Source of the DNA: Planctomycetaceae bacterium
GTDB taxonomy: Bacteria; Planctomycetota; Planctomycetia; Planctomycetales; Planctomycetaceae
Direction: 5' to 3'
Assembly (NCBI GenBank): GCA_002726205.1
Contig: PBSL01000008.1
Coordinates: 43,306-83,942, forward strand
Length of the DNA stretch: 40,637 bases
The translations under genes were made by a program, and so were the position numbers. Position 1 is the stretch's first letter. Each line of letters begins with the position of its first letter. Under the pieces are notes generated by a model. It was given only the letters and a program-made list of their open reading frames with translations, did not search any database and was not told the DNA's origin. This document shows positions 15,474-21,954 of this stretch, one piece after another.

Positions 15474-16019
15474 GTGAAGCCGCTGATTCAACCCGAGGAA
15501 ATTCGCGAGGCGGTTGAGCGGTTGGGGCGTCAGTTGGCGTCGGACTATTCGGGCCGAACACTGACAGTCGTGGGTGTGTTGACCGGCAGTGTGATCCTGC
15601 TGGCCGATCTGGTTCGGGCGATGGATCTGCCGCTGAGGATTGCGTTGATCCGCGCGTCGAGCTATCGCGGGGCGGTAACACGGCCCGGTGAGTTGGCAGT
15701 CGATGACGACCTGCTTTCGGAAGTCGCCGGTCGTGATGTTTTGCTGGTCGATGACATTTTCGACACGGGTCACACGCTGGATCGCCTGCTCGAGATGATC
15801 CGTACGAAATCTCCGTCCAGCCTGAAGTCGGCGGTGCTGTTATGGAAACAGGATCGCTGCGAGGTGTCGATCGCGCCCGATTACCACTGCTTCAAGATTC
15901 CCGATGTTTTCGTCGTGGGATACGGGTTGGACTACAACGACGAGTACCGCCATCTGCCCTACATCGCCTCGTTGGAAGAGAGTGACCTGGAATCTCTGAC
16001 CGGTGAGGCTGGCTCTTGA
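15474..16019 (+). CDS. hpt: Hypoxanthine (guanine) phosphoribosyltransferase
   Basis: Salvages hypoxanthine and guanine to IMP and GMP using PRPP in the cytoplasm. Key features: VVGVLTGSVILLADLVRAM near the N-terminus, RASSYRG, the PRPP-binding loop VLLVDDIFDTGHTL, and a C-terminal FVVGYGLDYNDEYRHLPYI typical of HPRT. The GTG start is fixed by AGGAG 9 bases upstream and gives 181 residues, the usual length; the longer frame back to 15345 runs through the tandem repeat and is not expected to be translated. It is a single-gene unit as far as can be seen. Confidence 0.92.
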   Translation: MKPLIQPEEIREAVERLGRQLASDYSGRTLTVVGVLTGSVILLADLVRAMDLPLRIALIRASSYRGAVTRPGELAVDDDLLSEVAGRDVLLVDDIFDTGHTLDRLLEMIRTKSPSSLKSAVLLWKQDRCEVSIAPDYHCFKIPDVFVVGYGLDYNDEYRHLPYIASLEESDLESLTGEAGS

Positions 16020-16050
16020 GATTCAGTCGCCGGTAGAGACTGCCTCTCAA
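16016..16050 (+). terminator. Imperfect hairpin after hpt (terminator or operator)
   Basis: TTGAGA and CAGTC pair with GACTG and TCTCAA across a 9-base loop, with a 2-base internal bulge, overlapping the hpt stop. There is no T-run after it, so termination is uncertain. The outer arms TTGAGA/TCTCAA are the same half-sites as in the bfd operator candidate, and the element lies shortly before the bfr promoter candidate, so a regulatory role is also possible. Confidence 0.35.
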
Positions 16051-16085
16051 TTCAACGGAATCCTCTCGAAACGGGTCCGCAGTGC

Positions 16086-16115
16086 TTTACCGTCACGGTG
16101 CGACGGTTCTAGAAT
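16086..16115 (+). promoter_or_regulatory. Candidate promoter for bacterioferritin
   Basis: TTTACC (16086-16091) and TAGAAT (16110-16115) are spaced by 18 bases, placing the start about 35 bases before the ATG. The -35 match is moderate. Confidence 0.35.
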
Positions 16116-16157
16116 CCGGTCGATCAGTTTTTCGACTCTGACTGGGAGGCACAACGG

Positions 16158-16634
16158 ATGCAGGGAATTCCCGCGGTCATCGACGCACTCAACGCCGGAC
16201 TGACCATCGAACTGACGGCGATCAACCAGTACTTCGTTCAGGCCAAGATGTGTCAGAACTGGGGGTTGCAACGGCTTGGTGCCAAGCACCTGGCCGAGTC
16301 TATCGACGAAATGAAGCACGCCGAGCAACTGATCGAACGGATCATCTTCCTGGAGGGTGTTCCCGAGATCGCTCGTTACGACGTCATCCGGGTTGGTTCG
16401 ACCGTCAAGGAGCAATTCGAGAACGATTACCAGTTGGAGGTCAACGGGGTCACCACGTACAACGAAGGAATTTCGTTGTGTATTGCCGAGAATGATGGTG
16501 GCAGCCGGGACCTGATGGAGAAACTCCTCGTCGAGTCCGAGGGCCATGTCGATTGGCTCGAAAGTCAGCTGGAACTGATCGAGACCATGGGGCTGGAGAA
16601 TTACCTGGTGACCCAGGTGGGGGAAGGGGAATAG
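16158..16634 (+). CDS. bfr: Bacterioferritin
   Basis: Forms the 24-subunit iron-storage shell, oxidises Fe(II) and stores it as mineral. The sequence follows E. coli Bfr closely: ELTAINQYFVQAKM with ferroxidase Glu18, SIDEMKHAEQLIERIIFLEG with the Glu, the heme-ligand Met and the His ligand, an EV-N-GV segment carrying the next Glu, and ESEGHVDWLESQLELIETMG with the last Glu and His. The heme-binding Met is kept, so this is a true bacterioferritin rather than a ferritin. GGGAGG 8 bases before the ATG fixes the start, and 158 residues is the standard length. The ferredoxin gene that would help release the iron converges from the other side with 12 bases between stops. Confidence 0.95.
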   Translation: MQGIPAVIDALNAGLTIELTAINQYFVQAKMCQNWGLQRLGAKHLAESIDEMKHAEQLIERIIFLEGVPEIARYDVIRVGSTVKEQFENDYQLEVNGVTTYNEGISLCIAENDGGSRDLMEKLLVESEGHVDWLESQLELIETMGLENYLVTQVGEGE

Positions 16635-16646
16635 ACCCAACCGGGG

Positions 16647-16865
16647 TCAGTTGTTCGAACTCTCGAGCAACCCCTGGATCGCCGCGTGGCAGCAGGTACA
16701 GCCAGTGCCGGCCCGTGTTTTCTGCATCACCGTCCGCAGCGAATCGGCTTCTCCAACAGCGATCGCCCGGCGAACGTCACCGGCACAGACCTGCAGGCAA
16801 CGGCAGACCACCTTTTCCGGCGGCAAGACTGCCAGCAGTTCGGCGGTGGAGACGACAGTTGCCAT
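16647..16865 (-). CDS. bfd: Bacterioferritin-associated ferredoxin ([2Fe-2S])
   Basis: Small electron carrier that delivers electrons to bacterioferritin heme so stored Fe(III) can leave as Fe(II). VVCRCLQV provides the CxC pair and, about 30 residues on, GTGCTCCHAAI provides the CxxC pair: the BFD-like [2Fe-2S] layout. The start is the ATG at 16865; a TTG at 16916 would add a stretch that overlaps the operator. At 72 residues it is close to E. coli Bfd (64). A promoter and a palindromic operator candidate lie just upstream. BFD domains also occur in NirB and other proteins, but the stand-alone size and the neighbour point to Bfd. Confidence 0.88.
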   Translation of the reverse strand: MATVVSTAELLAVLPPEKVVCRCLQVCAGDVRRAIAVGEADSLRTVMQKTRAGTGCTCCHAAIQGLLESSNN

Positions 16866-16890
16866 GGAAATATCCGTGTCCGGGGACGAA

Positions 16891-16914
16891 CTCAAGTTGA
16901 GACACAGTCTCAAC
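16891..16914 (-). promoter_or_regulatory. Palindromic operator candidate at the bfd start
   Basis: GTTGAGAC-ACA-GTCTCAAC (16896-16914) is a perfect 8-bp inverted repeat with a 3-base centre. Overlapping it, CTCAA-G-TTGAG (16891-16901) is a second small palindrome, so three TTGAG half-sites overlap in 24 bases. The site sits at the expected transcription start of bfd. The 7-1-7 spacing and overlapping half-sites resemble Fur-family boxes, though the bases differ from the classical Fur box. Confidence 0.5.
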
Positions 16915-16923
16915 AAGGGCTTC

Positions 16924-16953
16924 AGTCTACGGGTAATGATCCTGGGTTGTCAA
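16924..16953 (-). promoter_or_regulatory. Promoter for bfd
   Basis: On the minus strand a perfect TTGACA (16953-16948) and TAGACT (16929-16924) are spaced by 18 bases. The start would be about 16917, right beside the palindromic operator candidate. Confidence 0.55.
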
Positions 16954-16992
16954 GCGTGTGAAATCAGACTCGGTGAGGTTGATTCCCGCTTG

Positions 16993-17021
16993 TTGACAGT
17001 CAAAAAATGCCGTCATAAGAT
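16993..17021 (+). promoter_or_regulatory. Promoter for the ExbB/ExbD-FHA operon
   Basis: A perfect TTGACA (16993-16998) and TAAGAT (17016-17021) are spaced by the ideal 17 bases. The start would be near 17028, about 90 bases before the first gene. It is the strongest consensus match in the window and is divergent from the bfd promoter. No other promoter of similar quality was noticed in the next 13 kb of the gene run. Confidence 0.6.
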
Positions 17022-17118
17022 GGCAGCAACCCGCCTGATCGGCTCGATTTGATCTGGCCGGGAGGCCCTTTTCTGGGCCGGTTTTATCTCTCTCCATGCA
17101 TCGCCGAAAATAGCCAGG

Positions 17119-19026
17119 ATGGATATGTCTGACCACCGATGGCCGTGGTTCTATCGGCGTCATTTCGCCGTGTCGACGATCTCCCGGTTTCTTCTGGCGA
17201 CGGGGTTGATCTGGGGATTGTTGTCTGGTGTTGGGCCGTTGTCGGCTGCGCATCCCGATGATCCTCTGATCAAGGCGGCGATCCAGAAGGCCGTGACTTA
17301 TCTGAAGACCAAGGCGCCCAACCAGCAAAATGGATACAACGCGCTGTGCGTCTACGCCTTGTTGAAGGCGAAGGTGCCCGCCAGTGATTCGTCAATCCAG
17401 TCCACGTTGGCCAAGATCGTCGGCAAGGTGAAGTCCACGGGGAAATACAGCGCGTCGGTGCACGACGTGTACGAGGCGGGCGTGGACCTGATGGCATTGG
17501 AGGCGGCTGACGCCGAGAAGTACAAGAGCCAGATCGCGGCGATCACGAAGTATCTGCTCGACGAGCAGGCAGCCAACGGCAGTTGGGACTATCCGGGTAA
17601 CACCAATAATGGTGACACCTCGATCACGCAATACGCCATGCTGGGACTTTGGGCCGCCCGGCGAGCCGGCGTGGAAGTCCCGCTCGACTCGTGGAACCGG
17701 GCGGTGCAGTGGTTCCGGAAGTGGCAATTGAAGAACGGCGACATCAATGGTGCTTTTGCCTATCACCCGGCCGCGACTGTTGCCGGCGACCTGGACCGCA
17801 ATCCCAGCCACAGCATGACGGCTGCCGCCTCAGGCAGCCTGATGGTGGCAAGGTTGTTTCTGCACCCCAACGCCAGGGGGCTGGGGACCCAGAAGGCCAA
17901 GCAGGGTGGAAATCCGCGAATCGTGGGAAAGAAGAAGTTTGGCGGCGTACTGCAGTCGATTGATTTCGACAGCGCCGAGGAGGAAAAGAAAAAGCCTGCA
18001 AAAGCGAAGCCGGAACCGATGGGATCGCGCGTGGCCGTCGGCGCCATCGACGGTTCGGTGAAACTTGGTTACGCCTGGTTGAACCGGTTCTATACCGTTT
18101 CGAAGGTGAGGGGCCTGCAGAAGTGGCCACTGTATTACCTGTACGCTCTCGAGCGGATGTGTGCCCTGGCCGAGATCGAGAAGTTCGGGAGCCATGACTG
18201 GTATGCCGAGGGCGCGACACGCCTGGCCAAGAGCCAGAAGGCGGACGGCAGTTGGATCGGACAGGCTGTCGCCGTGGGGACCGAGTCGAGCGGGACGCCC
18301 GAGGCCACCTCGTTTGCCGTGTTGTTTCTGACCAAGTCCACCGCCGCGATTCTCAACAAATCGCTGGGAGTTCCCGATCCCCTGGGCGCGGGTCTGCAGG
18401 CTGGCGGCCGGGGGCTCTCCGGCGACCTGTCGCTGGTCGAGGAAAAGAACGGGCAGGTCAAGGCGAAGAAGGTCGTGCTGCCGATCGACAAGTTGCTCGC
18501 GGAACTGGAGAATCCCAAGACGTTGAGCATCGGAGATACCCAGAAGGCGTTGGTGGAATCGGTGCAGATCGGTGACCGCGAGAAGTTGATCGGTCAGAAA
18601 GAACGGCTGAAGGCGTTGGCCGGGCATCCCAGCGCCGAGATTCGGCGAACCGCGTTCTGGGCCCTGGGCCGCTGTGAAGATCTCTCGGTGGTTCCGCTCT
18701 TGCTGAAAGCCCTCGACGACGACGACCTCCACTCGCTCAGCCCGGGCGTCATGATCGAGGCCCGCAACGCGCTGTGTTCGCTGGCGCGCAAGCCCCGCGG
18801 GATCTTCGTTAAAGGTCGTCCCTATCACGCCAGTCCCAACGGTCTTCTCGATGATCCCGAGGGGGCCAGTGCGGCCAAGAAGAAGGCGGCCATCTCCGAG
18901 TGGCGGCGACAGGTTCGTGCCAACTGGAAACGCTGGTATTTCCGGTTCCGCCCCTACACGGTCCGCGATGATCTCGATGAACTGATCTTCTCCGCAACAC
19001 GTTCTGGTCAGCGCACCGGTCGTTGA
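17119..19026 (+). CDS. Secreted prenyltransferase/squalene-oxidase-repeat (alpha/alpha toroid) protein
   Basis: First gene of the long operon. A signal peptide (STISRFLLATGLIWGLLSG, cleaved near SAAH) is followed by repeats of helical hairpins: NGYNALCVYALLKAK, NGSWDYPGNTNNGDTSITQY with AMLGLWAARRAGV, and WYAEGATRLAKSQKADGSW. The QxxNGSW/D.S..QY.ALGL pattern belongs to the prenyltransferase/squalene-oxidase repeat superfamily. The acidic DxDD motif of true cyclases is not seen, so a binding or scaffold role is more likely than terpene chemistry. The C-terminal third (PSAEIRRTAFWALGRCEDLS) looks like a HEAT repeat. A basic-acidic low-complexity insert (EEEKKKPAKAKPEP) sits mid-protein. The start could instead be the ATG at 17125. 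Confidence 0.7.
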   Translation: MDMSDHRWPWFYRRHFAVSTISRFLLATGLIWGLLSGVGPLSAAHPDDPLIKAAIQKAVTYLKTKAPNQQNGYNALCVYALLKAKVPASDSSIQSTLAKIVGKVKSTGKYSASVHDVYEAGVDLMALEAADAEKYKSQIAAITKYLLDEQAANGSWDYPGNTNNGDTSITQYAMLGLWAARRAGVEVPLDSWNRAVQWFRKWQLKNGDINGAFAYHPAATVAGDLDRNPSHSMTAAASGSLMVARLFLHPNARGLGTQKAKQGGNPRIVGKKKFGGVLQSIDFDSAEEEKKKPAKAKPEPMGSRVAVGAIDGSVKLGYAWLNRFYTVSKVRGLQKWPLYYLYALERMCALAEIEKFGSHDWYAEGATRLAKSQKADGSWIGQAVAVGTESSGTPEATSFAVLFLTKSTAAILNKSLGVPDPLGAGLQAGGRGLSGDLSLVEEKNGQVKAKKVVLPIDKLLAELENPKTLSIGDTQKALVESVQIGDREKLIGQKERLKALAGHPSAEIRRTAFWALGRCEDLSVVPLLLKALDDDDLHSLSPGVMIEARNALCSLARKPRGIFVKGRPYHASPNGLLDDPEGASAAKKKAAISEWRRQVRANWKRWYFRFRPYTVRDDLDELIFSATRSGQRTGR

Positions 19027-19059
19027 TCGCTTCTCCCAGGCTTACCGAGCAGACCGTCG

Positions 19060-19995
19060 ATGGCCAAGTCCAAGCAGCCGCAAGGTACTCGCAGGCAGTC
19101 CCGGGGCCGCTCGCGTGGCGGCACCCGGATCGATCCGGTGATGGCGGTGACGCGTTACGAGCAGGTGTCGAGTCTTTTGATCGCGATCGCGATCGCGATG
19201 ATCCTGACCACGATGATCCTCGGGGCACTCTGGGCCGCCACGCTCGAATCCGACGAGGGCGGGCCGGCCGAGATGGAACTGGTCGAGTTGGCCGGCGGCG
19301 TCGAGGATGGGCAACCCGACGAGACGCTGAAGGTCGAGTCTCCGGAAGAGGAGATCGATGATCCAGCGTTGACCGAAGAAGAAACCGAGGAGACCGAGAT
19401 CGAGGAGGTCTTCGAGAACGTCGTGGAGTTGTCCGACAACGCGGCGGAACAGGTCGAGCAGCAGTTCGAGACCCAGGCGGAAAACAGTGGCAAGGTTGGC
19501 AGCAAGTCTGGAACCGGCAGTCGTCCACTGGGGTCGGGACCCGGGGAGGGCGGTGTTCCACGGCACCAGCGATGGTTCATCCGCTTTGGTGAGGGAGGCT
19601 CGGTGGCCGAGTATGCCAAGCAACTGGATTTTTTTGGCATCGAACTCGGTGCCGTGTTCCCGGCACAGAAGAAGCTGCTTTACGTCAACAACTTCAGCGG
19701 AACCCCGCGGCGTCGCCAGGTCCAGACTGGTCAGAACGAGAAGCGGCTGTACATGAACTGGCAAAGCGGCAGCCTGCGAAAGACTGACCACAAGCTGTTC
19801 CAGAAGATAGGAGTCAATACCAAGGGGGCAATGATCCTCCACTTCTATCCCAAGAAGACCGAGGAGAGACTCGCCAAACTCGAACTGGATTTCCGCAAGC
19901 GGAAGGTCAAGACAATCCGCCGAACGATTTTCACGGTTCGCTCCCGAGGTCGCGGTTACCGCTTCATCGTCACCAGACAGACATATTTTCGTTAG
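19060..19995 (+). CDS. Single-pass membrane protein with acidic linker and unknown C-terminal domain
   Basis: No family recognised. Layout: basic cytoplasmic N-terminus (residues 1-30, Arg-rich), one membrane helix (38-60, LLIAIAIAMILTTMILGALW), a very acidic linker of about 70 residues (EEEIDDPALTEEETEETEIEE), a Gly/Ser-rich hinge (GTGSRPLGSGPGEGG) and a folded C-terminal domain (about 171-311; RWFIRFGEGGSVAEYAKQL). The order of an inner-membrane anchor, extended linker and periplasmic domain is that of TonB and TolA, and the gene lies directly before exbB. It could play the TonB part in this operon, but there is no proline-rich linker and no visible sequence similarity to TonB. It lies 33 bases after the toroid gene. 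Confidence 0.55.
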   Translation: MAKSKQPQGTRRQSRGRSRGGTRIDPVMAVTRYEQVSSLLIAIAIAMILTTMILGALWAATLESDEGGPAEMELVELAGGVEDGQPDETLKVESPEEEIDDPALTEEETEETEIEEVFENVVELSDNAAEQVEQQFETQAENSGKVGSKSGTGSRPLGSGPGEGGVPRHQRWFIRFGEGGSVAEYAKQLDFFGIELGAVFPAQKKLLYVNNFSGTPRRRQVQTGQNEKRLYMNWQSGSLRKTDHKLFQKIGVNTKGAMILHFYPKKTEERLAKLELDFRKRKVKTIRRTIFTVRSRGRGYRFIVTRQTYFR

Positions 19996-20051
19996 GTCCC
20001 TGACCTGCCCGTGTGCCACTTCCTGATGATGCTCCTGCAGAAAAACAGCCC

Positions 20052-20717
20052 ATGAATACGATCTACGACATTCTCGATGTCGCCGACGAGGCGATCTACG
20101 GTGCACTGGCCCTGGCAGCCCTGTTCGGTGTATTCACCGTGATCATGGTCCTGCGACGGATCCGGGTGAAACGGTTTTCCCGAGCCGCCCATGCGGATGC
20201 ATTTCTCGACGAGGTCGGTGACAACCTCAGGGCCGGAAATCCCGACGGCATCCTGGGCCTGTGTGATTCACCGCGGTACTGGTCCAAGGCCGTTCCCCAG
20301 TTGATCACGCTGGCGATGGCCAATCGTGACCGACCGACCAACAAGGTGCGGAGACTGTTGGCCGAGCGGTTCGAGACCGATGTCCTGGCGGACCTCGAGT
20401 ACAGGGCTGGCTGGATCTCGACGGTCGTCAAGAGTGCCCCGATGCTCGGGTTGCTGGGGACCGTGATTGGCATGATCAACGCTTTCCAGACGATCGCCGG
20501 CAGTGGCAAGACCGGTGTCGACCCCTCGGCACTCGCTGACGACATCGGCGTTGCCCTGTTCACCACGGCCCTGGGGCTGACCGTTGCCATTCCCCTGGTG
20601 ATCCTGGGCGCTATGGTCCATGTCCGCATCGGAAAACTTTCCGACGGTGTTCAGCAGCAGATCGGCCGCTTCGTCGACGAACTCGACTCGCTGCGGACCG
20701 GTGGCGGGGGGAATTGA
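20052..20717 (+). CDS. exbB: MotA/TolQ/ExbB proton-channel family protein
   Basis: Inner-membrane part of a proton-driven motor. Three membrane segments are visible: near the N-terminus (AIYGALALAALFGVFTVIMV), the middle (TVVKSAPMLGLLGTVIGMINAF) and the end (GVALFTTALGLTVAIPLVIL). LLGTVIGMI and ALFTTALGLTVAIP are signature motifs of the family, including the Thr residues lining the channel. The start is ATG 20052, since the longer frame adds a polar stretch with no support. The 221 residues are typical of ExbB. The exbD start lies just after this stop, so stoichiometric expression is likely. It could equally be called tolQ; the partners in this operon are not Tol proteins. Confidence 0.85.
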   Translation: MNTIYDILDVADEAIYGALALAALFGVFTVIMVLRRIRVKRFSRAAHADAFLDEVGDNLRAGNPDGILGLCDSPRYWSKAVPQLITLAMANRDRPTNKVRRLLAERFETDVLADLEYRAGWISTVVKSAPMLGLLGTVIGMINAFQTIAGSGKTGVDPSALADDIGVALFTTALGLTVAIPLVILGAMVHVRIGKLSDGVQQQIGRFVDELDSLRTGGGGN

Positions 20718-20719
20718 TC

Positions 20720-21175
20720 GTGGCCCGACGATCCACCAGTGATCCCGATGCGGCTTTCACGCGGACACGCGTTGAACACGATGCCGAACTCGACATCACT
20801 CCGATGATCGATGTGACGTTTCTGCTGCTGATTTTCTTCATGGTCACGTCGACCATGCAGGCCGAGCAAGAGCTCGATGTGCCCACCGCCGTTCATGGCC
20901 TGGGCATCGAGGCCAACTCGGCGATCATCGTGACGATCGCCCAGGGCGAACCTCCGATCATCACCCTGGTCGAGGACAATATCGAGACCGATGACCCTTT
21001 GACCGTCGGGCCGTACGTGCAGCAACGGGTCCAGCAGGGCCGAAAACAGGTGATCATCAAGGCTGAACGGCAGGTTCAGCATGGCTTCGTGCAGAAGGTC
21101 ACCCGCGAGGTCAACAACGTGATCAAGGAAATCGACGGGGCGAGATTTTCGATCGCCGTCGAAGACAAGCCGTAG
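20720..21175 (+). CDS. exbD: ExbD/TolR-family biopolymer transport protein
   Basis: Partner of ExbB: one N-terminal membrane helix and a periplasmic domain. ELDITPMIDVTFLLLIFFMV contains the essential membrane Asp (Asp31 with this start), which carries protons in the family, and the conserved LTP-like entry. The periplasmic part (AIIVTIAQGEPPIITLVEDN, then VIIKAERQVQHGFVQKV) fits the ExbD fold. The GTG at 20720 is chosen over the TTG at 20714, which overlaps the exbB stop; a G-rich stretch about 10 bases upstream acts as the ribosome site. The length of 151 residues is usual. Confidence 0.85.
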   Translation: MARRSTSDPDAAFTRTRVEHDAELDITPMIDVTFLLLIFFMVTSTMQAEQELDVPTAVHGLGIEANSAIIVTIAQGEPPIITLVEDNIETDDPLTVGPYVQQRVQQGRKQVIIKAERQVQHGFVQKVTREVNNVIKEIDGARFSIAVEDKP

Positions 21176-21212
21176 GACCGTCCCGAAGCGACAGTTTCCC
21201 GAACTTCCCGCC

Positions 21213-21944
21213 ATGCCGATTCGCTTCCGCTGCCCGTCGTGTCAACAGGTGCTTTCGGTGACCAACCGAAAGGCCGGTCAGGAGGTGCGCTGCCCCTCCT
21301 GCCAGTCGACGCTGAAGGTGCCCAAGGCGACCGCTGACGTCGAACTCGAACCGGACCCGGTTGCCGCACCGGTGGCGGCCGAGGTTGCCGGGCCGGAACC
21401 CGCCGAGCCGAGCCCGGAAGCCATTCCCGGGACAACCGGGGCGCCGGTGCATTCACTGGCCGGTGCTTTTGCCGTCGGGCAATCGACCGCGACCGGAGAG
21501 GATGAGGAGGAGTTCGCGTTGAGGCGGCCGCAGACGGAATTCGAGGACATGGACCTGACCCCGATGGTCGATGTCACCTTTCTGCTGCTGATCTTCTTCA
21601 TGATCACGGCGAGTTTCAGCCTGCAGAAGGCGATTTCCTTTCCACCACCCAATGCCGACGAGCAGGGTGCGGCGGCCGAACCCAAGGAACTCGAGGACTT
21701 CCAGGACCAGTCGGTGATCGTCGAGATTCACGAGGACAACTCGATCTCGATCGACTACGACAAGATTCCCCTCGATGCGGATCTCCCCGAATTGCTCAAG
21801 CAGAAGATGGTCTCCGACGGGAAGACCGAGATGTTGATTGACGCCCATGAAAGAGCCATGCACGAGACGGTCGTTCGCGTGGTCGACGCGGGCAACGATG
21901 TTCAGATGCAGCGAATCCGCCTGGGATCCCGTGGTGGCGGTTAG
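21213..21944 (+). CDS. ExbD-family protein with N-terminal zinc ribbon
   Basis: A second ExbD in the same operon. Residues 1-35 are a small zinc ribbon (Cys7, Cys10, Cys27 and Cys30; RCPSCQQ and RCPSCQS) of a kind frequent in planctomycete proteins. A Pro/Glu-rich cytoplasmic linker of about 75 residues leads to DLTPMVDVTFLLLIFFMITA with the membrane Asp120. The periplasmic part (VIVEIHEDNSISIDYDKIPL) fits ExbD. The zinc ribbon faces the cytoplasm and has no place in ordinary ExbD, so it could dock a regulator. The two ExbD proteins could form a heterodimer at the ExbB pentamer. It lies 37 bases after exbD. Confidence 0.8.
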   Translation: MPIRFRCPSCQQVLSVTNRKAGQEVRCPSCQSTLKVPKATADVELEPDPVAAPVAAEVAGPEPAEPSPEAIPGTTGAPVHSLAGAFAVGQSTATGEDEEEFALRRPQTEFEDMDLTPMVDVTFLLLIFFMITASFSLQKAISFPPPNADEQGAAAEPKELEDFQDQSVIVEIHEDNSISIDYDKIPLDADLPELLKQKMVSDGKTEMLIDAHERAMHETVVRVVDAGNDVQMQRIRLGSRGGG

Positions 21945-21954
21945 TGGGCATGAA

